Origin: Halobacteria archaeon
Lineage (GTDB): Bacteria > Pseudomonadota > Gammaproteobacteria > UBA9214
Assembly (NCBI GenBank): GCA_013041945.1
Contig: JABDRC010000065.1
Location: forward strand, 1 to 21,548
DNA: 21,548 nt
Direction of reading: 5' to 3'
Below the pieces are notes generated by a model. The model was not told the origin of the DNA, did not search any database, and was given only the letters and a program-made list of their open reading frames with translations. The position numbers and the translations under genes were made by a program. Of this stretch, positions 1 through 6,373 are shown piece by piece (the stretch's first letter is position 1; each line of letters opens with the position of its first letter).

Positions 1-1
1 C

Positions 2-841
2 GCGCTGGTACGGCTGCCCCGTCACTCCGGGGTGTCACGGGCACGCAATATCGGTGCACTGCATAGTCACGGGGACATTCTGTTTTTTACCGACGCGGAC
101 TGCCTGTTGAACGAGGACACCCTCGCCAGGGCTGTTGCCACGCTGGGTACAGCGGGCCGGGAGGTGGTACTGGGCGGGACCTACACGATGGAGCCGGCTG
201 ACGATCGTTTCTTCAGTGCGTTTCAGTCGGTTTTCGTCAATCACGACGAAAGCCGTGTTCGCGACAATCCCGACTACATTGCAGCACATGCCATGGTGCT
301 CTACGCGGACACCTTTGAGAAAAGTGGCGGTTTCGTCGAAAATTTTCTGCCCATAATTGAGGATGTCGACTTCAGTCACCGCTTGCGCAGGACCGGGCAT
401 CGACTCATGATGGACCCCGATATTCAGGTCCGGCACCTGTTCGACTTTTCCCTCCTCGGCTCGGTCAGCAATGGTTTCAGAAAGTCCAAGTACTGGACCA
501 TCTATTCGATACATAACAGGGATCTGCTTGCAGACTCCGGCACCGCCTCGTGGGCGTTGAAGTTCGATGTAGCCGCCCTGTTCGGCAGCATGCTTGCGCT
601 GCTGGTCGTCCTGGCTACCGGGAATGCATGGTATGCCGCAATTATTGTAGTACTGATGGCGTTGAATATCGCTGTGAATCGCAATCTGTTCAAGGAATTC
701 TACCGGGCCCGGGGGATTGCTTTTGCGTGCGCGGCTTCGGCCTACTATTTGCTGGGTTATCCCCTGGCGGTCGGCGCAGGCGGTATCGCCGGCTTATTGA
801 GCTACCGACGCTATGCCGGACTGCTGGGAGGCGCCGGGTGA
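2..841 (+). CDS. GT2 family glycosyltransferase, 5'-truncated by window edge
   Basis: The frame is open from base 2, so the N-terminus lies outside the window; the GTG at 32 is internal. The visible part begins in the GT-A fold: an SGVSRARNIG segment, then the DxD-type motif FTDADC that binds the nucleotide-sugar metal. Further on, IIEDVDFSHRLRRTG is the typical 'ED' acceptor/catalytic segment of GT2 enzymes. The last ~90 residues carry hydrophobic helices (about FDVAALFGSMLALLVVL, AAIIVVLMALNIAV and ACAASAYYLLGYPLAVG), so the enzyme is membrane-associated with its catalytic domain in the cytoplasm. The family transfers a sugar to a lipid or glycan acceptor; donor and acceptor cannot be read here. 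The stop overlaps the start of the radical SAM gene, so the two are translationally coupled. Family is confident, substrate unknown. Confidence 0.9.
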   Translation, partial: ALVRLPRHSGVSRARNIGALHSHGDILFFTDADCLLNEDTLARAVATLGTAGREVVLGGTYTMEPADDRFFSAFQSVFVNHDESRVRDNPDYIAAHAMVLYADTFEKSGGFVENFLPIIEDVDFSHRLRRTGHRLMMDPDIQVRHLFDFSLLGSVSNGFRKSKYWTIYSIHNRDLLADSGTASWALKFDVAALFGSMLALLVVLATGNAWYAAIIVVLMALNIAVNRNLFKEFYRARGIAFACAASAYYLLGYPLAVGAGGIAGLLSYRRYAGLLGGAG

Positions 842-1929
842 ATCCTGCGTTTGTACGGCATGCCGGATCGATCCTCTGGAAACGTCGGCCCGTTCATCTG
901 ACCTTTTTTCTGACGCGCAAGTGCAATGCCAGCTGCCCGTTCTGTTTTTACCTGCAGAGTCCGGATAATCCAAAGACCCCGGCGCCGGAACTGTCGCTCG
1001 ATGAGATCGAGCGCATCTCCCGTTCCCTGGGCAGGTTGTTGTGGCTTGCCTTCTCGGGCGGCGAGGTCTACCTGCGCAAGGACCTGGTCGAGATAAGCAA
1101 GGTGTTCTACGACCGGAACAGGCCTGCCGTCATGCTGTTTCCGAGCAACGGCCTGTTGCCCGATCTGATCCGGGAGCAGACCGAGCGGATTGCAGAGCAC
1201 TGCCGCAACAGTGTCGTCGTCGTCAAGCTGTCGCTCGATGGCGTCGGCGCCGACCATGACATGTTGCGCAATACCCGCGACAATTTCGACAAGACCATGC
1301 AGACCTATGCGCTGCTGCAGGGGCTCCTCGATACCTGTCCGAATTTCGAACTCGGTTTCAATACAGTCCTCACTGCGCAGAACCAGCACAAGGCAGACGG
1401 GATCATCGACTTTGTCAATGGCCTGGACAGCCGGGTTACGCACACCATTTCGATGGTGCGCGGAAACCTGCTGGACAACGGCTATAAACAGGTCGAGCCC
1501 GACAGGTACCGGCGTGCGACAGAGACGCTGGCAACGCGCCTCAGGGAGCGGACCGGCGGCAGACACCGGTTCAGCGGGGCGCGCCTCAAGGCGGCGCAGG
1601 ACGTATTGCAGCGGCGGTTTATTCATCAGACGCTGACCGGCCAGGACCGGTCATTGCCCTGTTACGCGGGGAAGCTGAATCTGGTGCTGACTGAATCGGG
1701 CGAGGTGTACCCCTGCGAGATCCTTACAGAGAGCCTCGGCAACGTGCGCGACCATGACTGCGACATCATGCAGGTGATCCGCAGCGAGCAGGCAGCGGAC
1801 GTCCTGCAATCCATAGCCGACAGCAATCCGCACTGCCGGACCTGCACGCATGAATGCAACTACATCACGAATATCCTGTTCAACCCGGCGATGTATCCTG
1901 CCTTGATGACAGAATATCTGCGGCTGTAA
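838..1929 (+). CDS. radical SAM protein with SPASM/twitch-type C-terminal Cys cluster
   Basis: The 363-residue protein starts at GTG 838, which overlaps the preceding TGA (GTGA) and has GGGAGG about 9 bases upstream. The frame is open farther upstream, but that part is out of phase inside the glycosyltransferase gene. The radical SAM motif CNASCPFC (C29, C33, C36) binds the [4Fe-4S] cluster that cleaves S-adenosylmethionine, and a GGE motif (FSGGEVYL) follows near residue 70. C-terminal cysteines C275, C293, C333, C336 and C340 (CRTCTHEC) form a SPASM/twitch-like auxiliary-cluster region. SPASM enzymes commonly modify peptides or proteins; relatives in glycan or lipid operons modify small molecules. 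No N-terminal peptide-recognition (RRE/PqqD-like) domain is visible. Coupling to a glycosyltransferase favours a role in envelope glycan or lipid synthesis. Substrate unknown. Confidence 0.88.
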   Translation: MNPAFVRHAGSILWKRRPVHLTFFLTRKCNASCPFCFYLQSPDNPKTPAPELSLDEIERISRSLGRLLWLAFSGGEVYLRKDLVEISKVFYDRNRPAVMLFPSNGLLPDLIREQTERIAEHCRNSVVVVKLSLDGVGADHDMLRNTRDNFDKTMQTYALLQGLLDTCPNFELGFNTVLTAQNQHKADGIIDFVNGLDSRVTHTISMVRGNLLDNGYKQVEPDRYRRATETLATRLRERTGGRHRFSGARLKAAQDVLQRRFIHQTLTGQDRSLPCYAGKLNLVLTESGEVYPCEILTESLGNVRDHDCDIMQVIRSEQAADVLQSIADSNPHCRTCTHECNYITNILFNPAMYPALMTEYLRL

Positions 1930-2001
1930 TAGCCATCGTACGTTTTTCTGACTCCTGTTATATTGTTGTCATACACATTGAGACTACCGGGTTGAGAGTC
2001 G

Positions 2002-2262
2002 ATGTCTGCCACATCCAGTGAGGAACCTGCCGATAAACGAGCGGCAATGGTGCGACTCCAGGTCGAAGGCATTGGATGCCGTGGCTGCATAGAGGAATAT
2101 GAAGAATACCTGCAGCAAACAGACGGGGTCCTGGACGTGAGGATCGATTATGACAACGGCCTGATTGCGGTGCAGTACGATCCCGATGTCATCGACAGAA
2201 GGCAAATTTACATGGCGGCCAGAAAACTGGTCAGGCAGGCCAAGATCCTTCCCGACGGGTGA
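2002..2262 (+). CDS. heavy-metal-associated (HMA) domain protein
   Basis: This is an 86-residue, single-domain cytoplasmic protein. After ~15 polar residues comes the HMA ferredoxin-like fold: first strand VRLQVEG, metal loop GIGCRGC (C26 and C29, the CxxC pair that binds Cu(I) or similar ions), helix IEEYEEYLQ, then DGVLDVRIDY and GLIAVQYDP. This is the pattern of CopZ/MerP-like proteins and P-type ATPase N-terminal domains. The ATG is preceded by GAGAG. The gene lies 72 bases after the radical SAM gene and its stop overlaps the small ORF downstream. No metal ATPase is nearby, so metal delivery to a neighbouring Fe-S or membrane enzyme is only a guess. Domain assignment is strong, role unknown. 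Confidence 0.82.
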   Translation: MSATSSEEPADKRAAMVRLQVEGIGCRGCIEEYEEYLQQTDGVLDVRIDYDNGLIAVQYDPDVIDRRQIYMAARKLVRQAKILPDG

Positions 2263-2438
2263 GCGATGCCGTTGACAGGGCCGCTGTCCGGGGCCGTGCC
2301 GCCCTTTACCATACCCGTGAAGTGATGCGCGCGATTGCCAGCGGCAGCCCGCCGGGCGCCCAGCTGATCATGGCCGGACAGTGGCACGCCTGCGCCGGCG
2401 CGGACCGGGCTCGTCATCCTGCCGGGAATGGGTCGTGA
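2259..2438 (+). CDS. putative small protein (59 codons), coupled on both sides
   Basis: GTG at 2259 overlaps the stop of the HMA gene (GTGA), and the TGA at 2436-2438 overlaps the GTG start of the membrane-protein gene (again GTGA). The frame is uninterrupted and its codons look like those of the neighbours, with many GCC, GGC and CGC. The predicted peptide is mostly soluble and basic, with a segment TREVMRAIASGSPPGAQLIM followed by one Cys and a Gly/Ala/Arg-rich tail. I recognise no domain. It could be a genuine small protein, a translational relay joining the HMA and membrane-protein genes, or chance. The alternative is that the membrane-protein gene starts earlier (GTG 2381) and this is only a leader. 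Confidence 0.45.
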   Translation: MSDAVDRAAVRGRAALYHTREVMRAIASGSPPGAQLIMAGQWHACAGADRARHPAGNGS

Positions 2439-3439
2439 ACACGGGCGTTTCCGGCGCAGGCAACAGGGGGTTGGCCAGGTTTCTGAAAATAGCTGTCAGC
2501 GTGCTGTTGCTCGCGCTGCTGGTCTACGCGCTGGACATTTCACGTATCGTCGACAGCGTCCGGGAGGTCAGGTGGTGGGCGGTCCCGCTGGCAGTGATAT
2601 TGCAGCTCCTGCTCTTTACACTGGCCAGTATCCGCTGGTGGGTCCTGCTGAATTACCATGCATATGGCTACCGTCCCGCAGCGCTGCTCGCCCCCTTTTT
2701 CGTCGGTGCCTTCTTCAATAATGTTCTGCCGACCACAATCGGCGGCAGTCTCTTTCGCATGTATTACATTTACCGGGATAAACATGATGTAACCGTTGCG
2801 GTTTCACCGATCATCACCGAACGCCTGTTCGGTTTTGTAGCGATGATCGCCACGGCGGCAGTGATCGTGCCGTTCCTGTCCCGCGATTATGCCTATGTGC
2901 GCATACTGGCGGGCACCCTGCCGTGGCTGCTGGCGCTCGCGGTTGTGGCGCTCGTGCTCATCGGCAGCCGCTGGACCCACCGGTCGGTACATGCCGCGCT
3001 CACCCGCTGGCGCCGGTTCAGGGTCGTTGCCGGGGTGCTCCGCATTGTCGAAGCAATCCATACCTACCTTGCCCACCCCGTACTCGTGGCGCAGGTGTTC
3101 GCCATCAGCATCGCTATCCAGTTGATGGCTGCGGGTGTCTACTACCTGCTTGGTCTCGGTCTTGGCGCCACGGTGCAGCTGCTCGATTACCTGGTGATTG
3201 TGCCCCTGGTCTTCGTGGCCACCGCATTACCCGTTTCCATCGGCGGGCTTGGTGTACGCGAGGCCGCGGCCGTCAGTCTGTTTGTTGCGGCGGGGATGCC
3301 GCACGACCTTGCCGGCGCGCTGGCATTCCTCTACCTGCTTGTTTTGCTCCTCGGCAGTGCGCCCGGACTGTATCTCTTGCTTGTCATGCAGGACTTCAGG
3401 CGGCTCTACCGGCAGGCCCGTCACCAGCGCATTACATGA
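2435..3439 (+). CDS. lysylphosphatidylglycerol synthase TM-region (AglD/UPF0104-like) membrane protein
   Basis: This is a polytopic inner-membrane protein of 334 residues. Hydrophobic segments include FLKIAVSVLLLALLVYAL, AVPLAVILQLLLFTLASI, FVAMIATAAVIVPFL, LALAVVALVLIG and LYLLVLLLGSAPGLYLLLVM. Family hallmarks are FFNNVLPTTIGGSLFRMYY, ITERLFGF and PVSIGGLGVREAA (around residues 265-277), all typical of the MprF-like integral membrane domain without the synthetase domain. Such proteins sit in glycolipid and polysaccharide operons and are presumed to move or help assemble lipid-linked sugars, which fits the upstream GT2 gene. I prefer GTG 2435 (GGGAATGGG just upstream, GTGA overlap, start about 12 residues before the first helix) over GTG 2381, which would add an arginine-rich extension. 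It converges on the GGDEF gene. Confidence 0.85.
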   Translation: MNTGVSGAGNRGLARFLKIAVSVLLLALLVYALDISRIVDSVREVRWWAVPLAVILQLLLFTLASIRWWVLLNYHAYGYRPAALLAPFFVGAFFNNVLPTTIGGSLFRMYYIYRDKHDVTVAVSPIITERLFGFVAMIATAAVIVPFLSRDYAYVRILAGTLPWLLALAVVALVLIGSRWTHRSVHAALTRWRRFRVVAGVLRIVEAIHTYLAHPVLVAQVFAISIAIQLMAAGVYYLLGLGLGATVQLLDYLVIVPLVFVATALPVSIGGLGVREAAAVSLFVAAGMPHDLAGALAFLYLLVLLLGSAPGLYLLLVMQDFRRLYRQARHQRIT

Positions 3440-3489
3440 TCACCTGTTGACGCAGCACACCTTGGAACTTTATTCGGCCCGGTCAGGAC

Positions 3490-4629
3490 TCAATCGTAGA
3501 GTACGAGTCTGTCGCGCCCGTCCTGCTTGGCCTGATATAGCGCCTGGTCGGCCCGCCTGAGCAGGGTCTCCGAACTGTCCTGCGGGGTGCCGATTGCAAC
3601 ACCGACCGAGCAGGTTAACGTGATGGTGCTATCCAGGTAGTCGATGTTCAATGCGCGGACCGCCTTCAGGATGCGCTCACCGAGTGATTCCAGGTCGTGT
3701 GGTTCGGCGTCGACCAGGATCAGCGCGAATTCCTCGCCACCATAGCGGGCGATGAAGTCCGAACGTCGCGGAAACAGCTGGATCAGCGTATTGGCGATGA
3801 CCTGCAACACATGATCGCCGCCTGGATGTCCGTAGTTGTCGTTTATCCCTTTGAAGTTATCCAGGTCGACCATCAACAATGCCATGGGCTGGCCGGAAAG
3901 AAACGAGAAGTCGATCTGCCTGGCGAGCACATCGTCGAAGGCGCCGCGATTATGCAGGTGGGTCAGTGCATCCAGGCTTGCCTTTTCACGCATGGCCACA
4001 AGATCGGCGCGCAGATTATGGACACGCTCGCCCATCAGCTCCAGCTGTGCTTCATAGCGCGCGTGGCGTTCCCGCACCACCTGTGAGACTACATCGACGG
4101 TCCTGGCCAGCTGCATCCTGATATCTTCCAGGGAATCGCTCTCCACCACGGTACTCAGCGTCGCCATTTCCCGGGTCACCAGTTCGTCCTTGGCATTGTC
4201 GTCGCTGATTGCGGAACGCAGGCCGCTGGTCATCTCACTGATCAGACCGCGCATGCCTTCGGCCCGGTCGAGCACGGCCGCCTGTTCATCGCGCCGGTGG
4301 CTGCGGAAAAACAGCTGCAGGTCAGCCCAGTGGCGCTGGTCCATACTGACCGGCTCCGCCTGCTCCTCGTCATCCGGCTGCTGTTCCCCCAATGGCGCCG
4401 GCGTACCGGTCAGGATGTGACGCACCCAGGCCTCGCAGCGGCGCTGCAGTTCGGTGGCGTCCATGGCATCGATATCGAAGCCGCGACTTCCATAGGTGCG
4501 CAGCATGCCGGCGAGTGTGTCGAGAACCCTGTCACGAATGACCTCGTCTGTCCCCGTATTGACGGATTCAGCGTCTTCCGCCGCCGGCGTATCGGTGGGG
4601 GCCTGTCTGACCCTGGAAAATAAGCCCAT
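3490..4629 (-). CDS. soluble GGDEF diguanylate cyclase
   Basis: This 379-residue protein makes cyclic di-GMP from two GTP. The C-terminal domain (about 215-379) starts with SLDALTHLHNRGAF, has the metal-binding LLMVDLDNFKGINDNYGH segment and an intact GGEEF active site at residues 297-301. RRSD sits five residues before it and matches the RxxD inhibitory site, so product inhibition is likely. The N-terminal ~210 residues lack TM helices or a recognisable PAS/GAF/REC domain; they are helical and acidic, with a probable coiled-coil signalling stretch at about 150-215. The start has AGAGG 7 bases upstream. It is monocistronic in appearance and converges on the membrane-protein gene. A link to biofilm or envelope-glycan control is inference. 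Confidence 0.93.
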   Translation of the reverse strand: MGLFSRVRQAPTDTPAAEDAESVNTGTDEVIRDRVLDTLAGMLRTYGSRGFDIDAMDATELQRRCEAWVRHILTGTPAPLGEQQPDDEEQAEPVSMDQRHWADLQLFFRSHRRDEQAAVLDRAEGMRGLISEMTSGLRSAISDDNAKDELVTREMATLSTVVESDSLEDIRMQLARTVDVVSQVVRERHARYEAQLELMGERVHNLRADLVAMREKASLDALTHLHNRGAFDDVLARQIDFSFLSGQPMALLMVDLDNFKGINDNYGHPGGDHVLQVIANTLIQLFPRRSDFIARYGGEEFALILVDAEPHDLESLGERILKAVRALNIDYLDSTITLTCSVGVAIGTPQDSSETLLRRADQALYQAKQDGRDRLVLYD

Positions 4630-4893
4630 TGTATGCCTCTGCTCCGAATATCCTGTGTGCAGCGGCCAGTGGAAGGGGGGTTTGAATAAGTTATTTAATA
4701 CATGTACTTATGGAATTTTCCGGACCACCTTCCCTGGCGCCGTTCAGCTTGTACCGGTTGCACGCCGGCCTGCAACAACATTTATCGGCACTGGCAGGAA
4801 TTATATTGACCCTGGATATGCAGGGTGGAAGAGCCCGTTGTCTGCTAATCGTGGCGGATGTGGACCGAGACCACGTAAATTCTTAATCTGCCA

Positions 4894-5286
4894 TTATTCA
4901 TCGCAGATGTGGCCGCCTGATTTTTCAGGCCTGTCGACCTGGCCCATCATCGGCATCGTTGGCATCATGCCTTTCATGCTGTCACCGCATTTTCTCATTT
5001 GCTGTATATCCGGATCGTTTGTTATCTCCCGGGAGAAGGTCATGGCCCTGTTCTGTGCGGCATCGCGCTTGCCCTTTGCGCAGAGTGACTTCACCTCGGC
5101 TTCCATCTTCTTTGCCCGTTGTTCGAGCGCATCTATTCGGGATTGATCAATACCTTGCATGCAGGTCTGCATTTCCTGCATTTTTTCCATCATGTTTTGC
5201 ATGTCTTGCTCACTCATCCCCTGGTAGTTCTGGGCAATCGCCATTGCAGGCAACAACAGGGAAAGTAAAGCCGCTGAAATTTTCAT
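4894..5286 (-). CDS. Met-rich exported protein, four cysteines
   Basis: This is a 130-residue periplasmic protein. ATG 5286 has a near-perfect Shine-Dalgarno (GGAGGTGA) and begins directly with the signal peptide MKISAALLSLLLPAMAIA-Q; an in-frame start 7 codons upstream lacks such a site. The mature part is helical and about 14% methionine, with clusters such as MQNMMEKMQEM and KGMMPTMPMMG. It has four Cys (42, 69, 100, 128) that could form disulfides. Met-rich periplasmic proteins often bind copper or act as oxidant sinks, but no defined Cu-chaperone domain is seen. It lies downstream of the cytochrome c5-type lipoprotein gene on the same strand, 230 bases away. Export is clear, function unknown. 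Confidence 0.8.
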   Translation of the reverse strand: MKISAALLSLLLPAMAIAQNYQGMSEQDMQNMMEKMQEMQTCMQGIDQSRIDALEQRAKKMEAEVKSLCAKGKRDAAQNRAMTFSREITNDPDIQQMRKCGDSMKGMMPTMPMMGQVDRPEKSGGHICDE

Positions 5287-5436
5287 AATCTCACCTCCAT
5301 CTTTCAACAGGCCCGAGACAACCGGTTCTTGTTCTTGATCTGCGGACCAAAGGATGTACAGAGTATATATTCAGTCAGGCTGTCTGAAGACAGTTGTCCG
5401 TCATGGATGACCACAAGGCGGCAGAATACAGGGCCG

Positions 5437-5472
5437 GATCCCGGTTTCCCGACTAACAGAAAAACCGGGATC
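5437..5472. terminator. long inverted repeat downstream of the cytochrome gene
   Basis: Arms GATCCCGGTTT (5437-5447) and AAACCGGGATC (5462-5472) are perfect complements: an 11-bp stem with a 14-base loop. It lies 45 bases past the stop of the minus-strand cytochrome gene and before the Met-rich gene, as a terminator would. No U-tract follows on the minus strand, so it may be a processing or attenuation hairpin instead. Confidence 0.5.
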
Positions 5473-5516
5473 TTACCCCTTCATGTTTCCGAAAAGCCTC
5501 CGTTCCCGGCTGCTGA

Positions 5517-5999
5517 TCAGGAACCCTCGCCAACCATGTAATCCACCGCTGCGCGCAGCTCGTCCTCGCTGCAACTCATGCAGCCACCCTTCGGTGGCAT
5601 GGCATTGAGTCCGTTCGTGACCGATGCATACAGGGCGTCATTGCCCTTGGCGATGCGCGGTGCCCAGGCAGCGTTGTCACCCAGTTTTGGTGCACCTGCA
5701 ACACCGGCGACGTGGCAGGCCTGGCAGGATGACTGGTAGATTTTCTGTCCGTCCACAGAGGCCATTTCGGTAGCAGCCGCTGCTGCGGCTGCCGGTGCCG
5801 CCGCCGGGGCTTCCGCGGCCGGTTCGGGCATCTCAACAGGCGGTGGCGCTGCCGGTTCCGCCATCTGCGGTTCGGGCGCGGCTTCCTGCATGGCCGTGGT
5901 TTCCTTTTCCGAGCAACCGGCGCCCAGCAGCACCAGTGCCAGTGCGGGGACCAGTGCCAGTGTGCCGGGTCCCCGGCGTTTGATCGTGTCAGTTTTCAT
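5517..5999 (-). CDS. cytochrome c5-type monoheme lipoprotein
   Basis: This is a 160-residue electron carrier. ATG 5999 has AGGAG 8 bases upstream; the open frame runs 15 codons further but without a ribosome site. After a basic start and hydrophobic segment comes lipobox LLGAGC with lipid-modified C29. Residues ~38-78 are an Ala/Pro/Glu-rich linker with a long poly-Ala stretch, placing the heme domain away from the membrane. The heme motif CQACH (92-96) and likely axial Met in AMPPKGG (134) follow. The pair C140/C143 just after is the disulfide signature of cytochrome c5. It would shuttle electrons in the periplasm or at the outer face of a membrane. The partner oxidase or reductase is not in the window. 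Confidence 0.92.
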   Translation of the reverse strand: MKTDTIKRRGPGTLALVPALALVLLGAGCSEKETTAMQEAAPEPQMAEPAAPPPVEMPEPAAEAPAAAPAAAAAAATEMASVDGQKIYQSSCQACHVAGVAGAPKLGDNAAWAPRIAKGNDALYASVTNGLNAMPPKGGCMSCSEDELRAAVDYMVGEGS

Positions 6000-6098
6000 G
6001 TGTTCACTCCTGTAATGATGTATTGGAAGTCGATGGTTGAACATGTCAGGGACAGGATCCCGCTTTGCCTTGAAGAATGTCCCTGGTAAAAAGTCTCG

Positions 6099-6245
6099 TC
6101 AAACCCCGCGAGCATCGTCGCTCCGGCCGGCTCCGGAACCGTTCGGTGCCTTGCGTCGCTGTCGCCGACGGTAATAGAGGTAGGCGATAAGCGCCAGTGC
6201 CCATGGCGCAACGAGGATTGCGATGTAGAGGGCTTCACTTTTCAT
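6099..6245 (-). CDS. small single-pass membrane protein (48 aa)
   Basis: ATG 6245 opens a 48-codon frame preceded by GAGGT. The protein begins MKSEALYIAILVAPWALALI, continues AYLYYRRRQRRK and ends with a polar Gly/Ser/Arg tail. That is one TM helix (about 6-25) followed by a strongly basic stretch that would face the cytoplasm. The layout resembles small accessory subunits of respiratory or cytochrome-maturation complexes, but I cannot name a family. Its stop is 100 bases before the cytochrome c5 start on the same strand, so co-transcription with the cytochrome is plausible. The overlapping 80-codon frame on the same strand is a less likely coding choice. Confidence 0.55.
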   Translation of the reverse strand: MKSEALYIAILVAPWALALIAYLYYRRRQRRKAPNGSGAGRSDDARGV

Positions 6246-6319
6246 GGCAGCAGTTTACCTCAAATGGCGGCGAATTGAATAACGGGCCCGGATTTGACTG
6301 ATTCTGTTAAAATGACAGG

Positions 6320-6350
6320 TATATCAATGCCATGTGATCCTGTTGATATA
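6320..6350. repeat. AT-rich inverted repeat upstream of the small membrane protein
   Basis: Perfect 8-base arms TATATCAA (6320-6327) and TTGATATA (6343-6350) enclose 15 bases. A competing pair CAGG (6316-6319)/CCTG (6339-6342) interlocks with it. It sits between the TAXI stop (6374) and the start of the small membrane protein (6245). It could be an operator or a weak terminator; it is too AT-rich to be a convincing intrinsic terminator. Confidence 0.35.
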
Positions 6351-6373
6351 AAGATTGATACGCTGCTTTTATT

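Noticed and set aside
550..837. Upstream extension of the radical SAM reading frame
   Set aside because: It is out of frame inside the glycosyltransferase gene and has no protein-like features; GTG 838 has a good ribosome site and a GTGA overlap.
4800..4826. TATAAT on the minus strand next to an ACCCTG/CAGGGT hairpin, as a promoter for the GGDEF gene
   Set aside because: No acceptable -35 hexamer is found at 16-18 bases, and the site is ~170 bases from the start codon.
5771..5845. Simple-sequence Ala/Pro coding repeat as a possible mobile or satellite element
   Set aside because: It is the low-complexity linker of the cytochrome lipoprotein, in frame and typical of tethered cytochromes.
5996..6238. 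80-codon minus-strand frame overlapping the small membrane protein
   Set aside because: It overlaps the ribosome site of the cytochrome gene, lacks hydrophobic or domain features and has no convincing ribosome site of its own.
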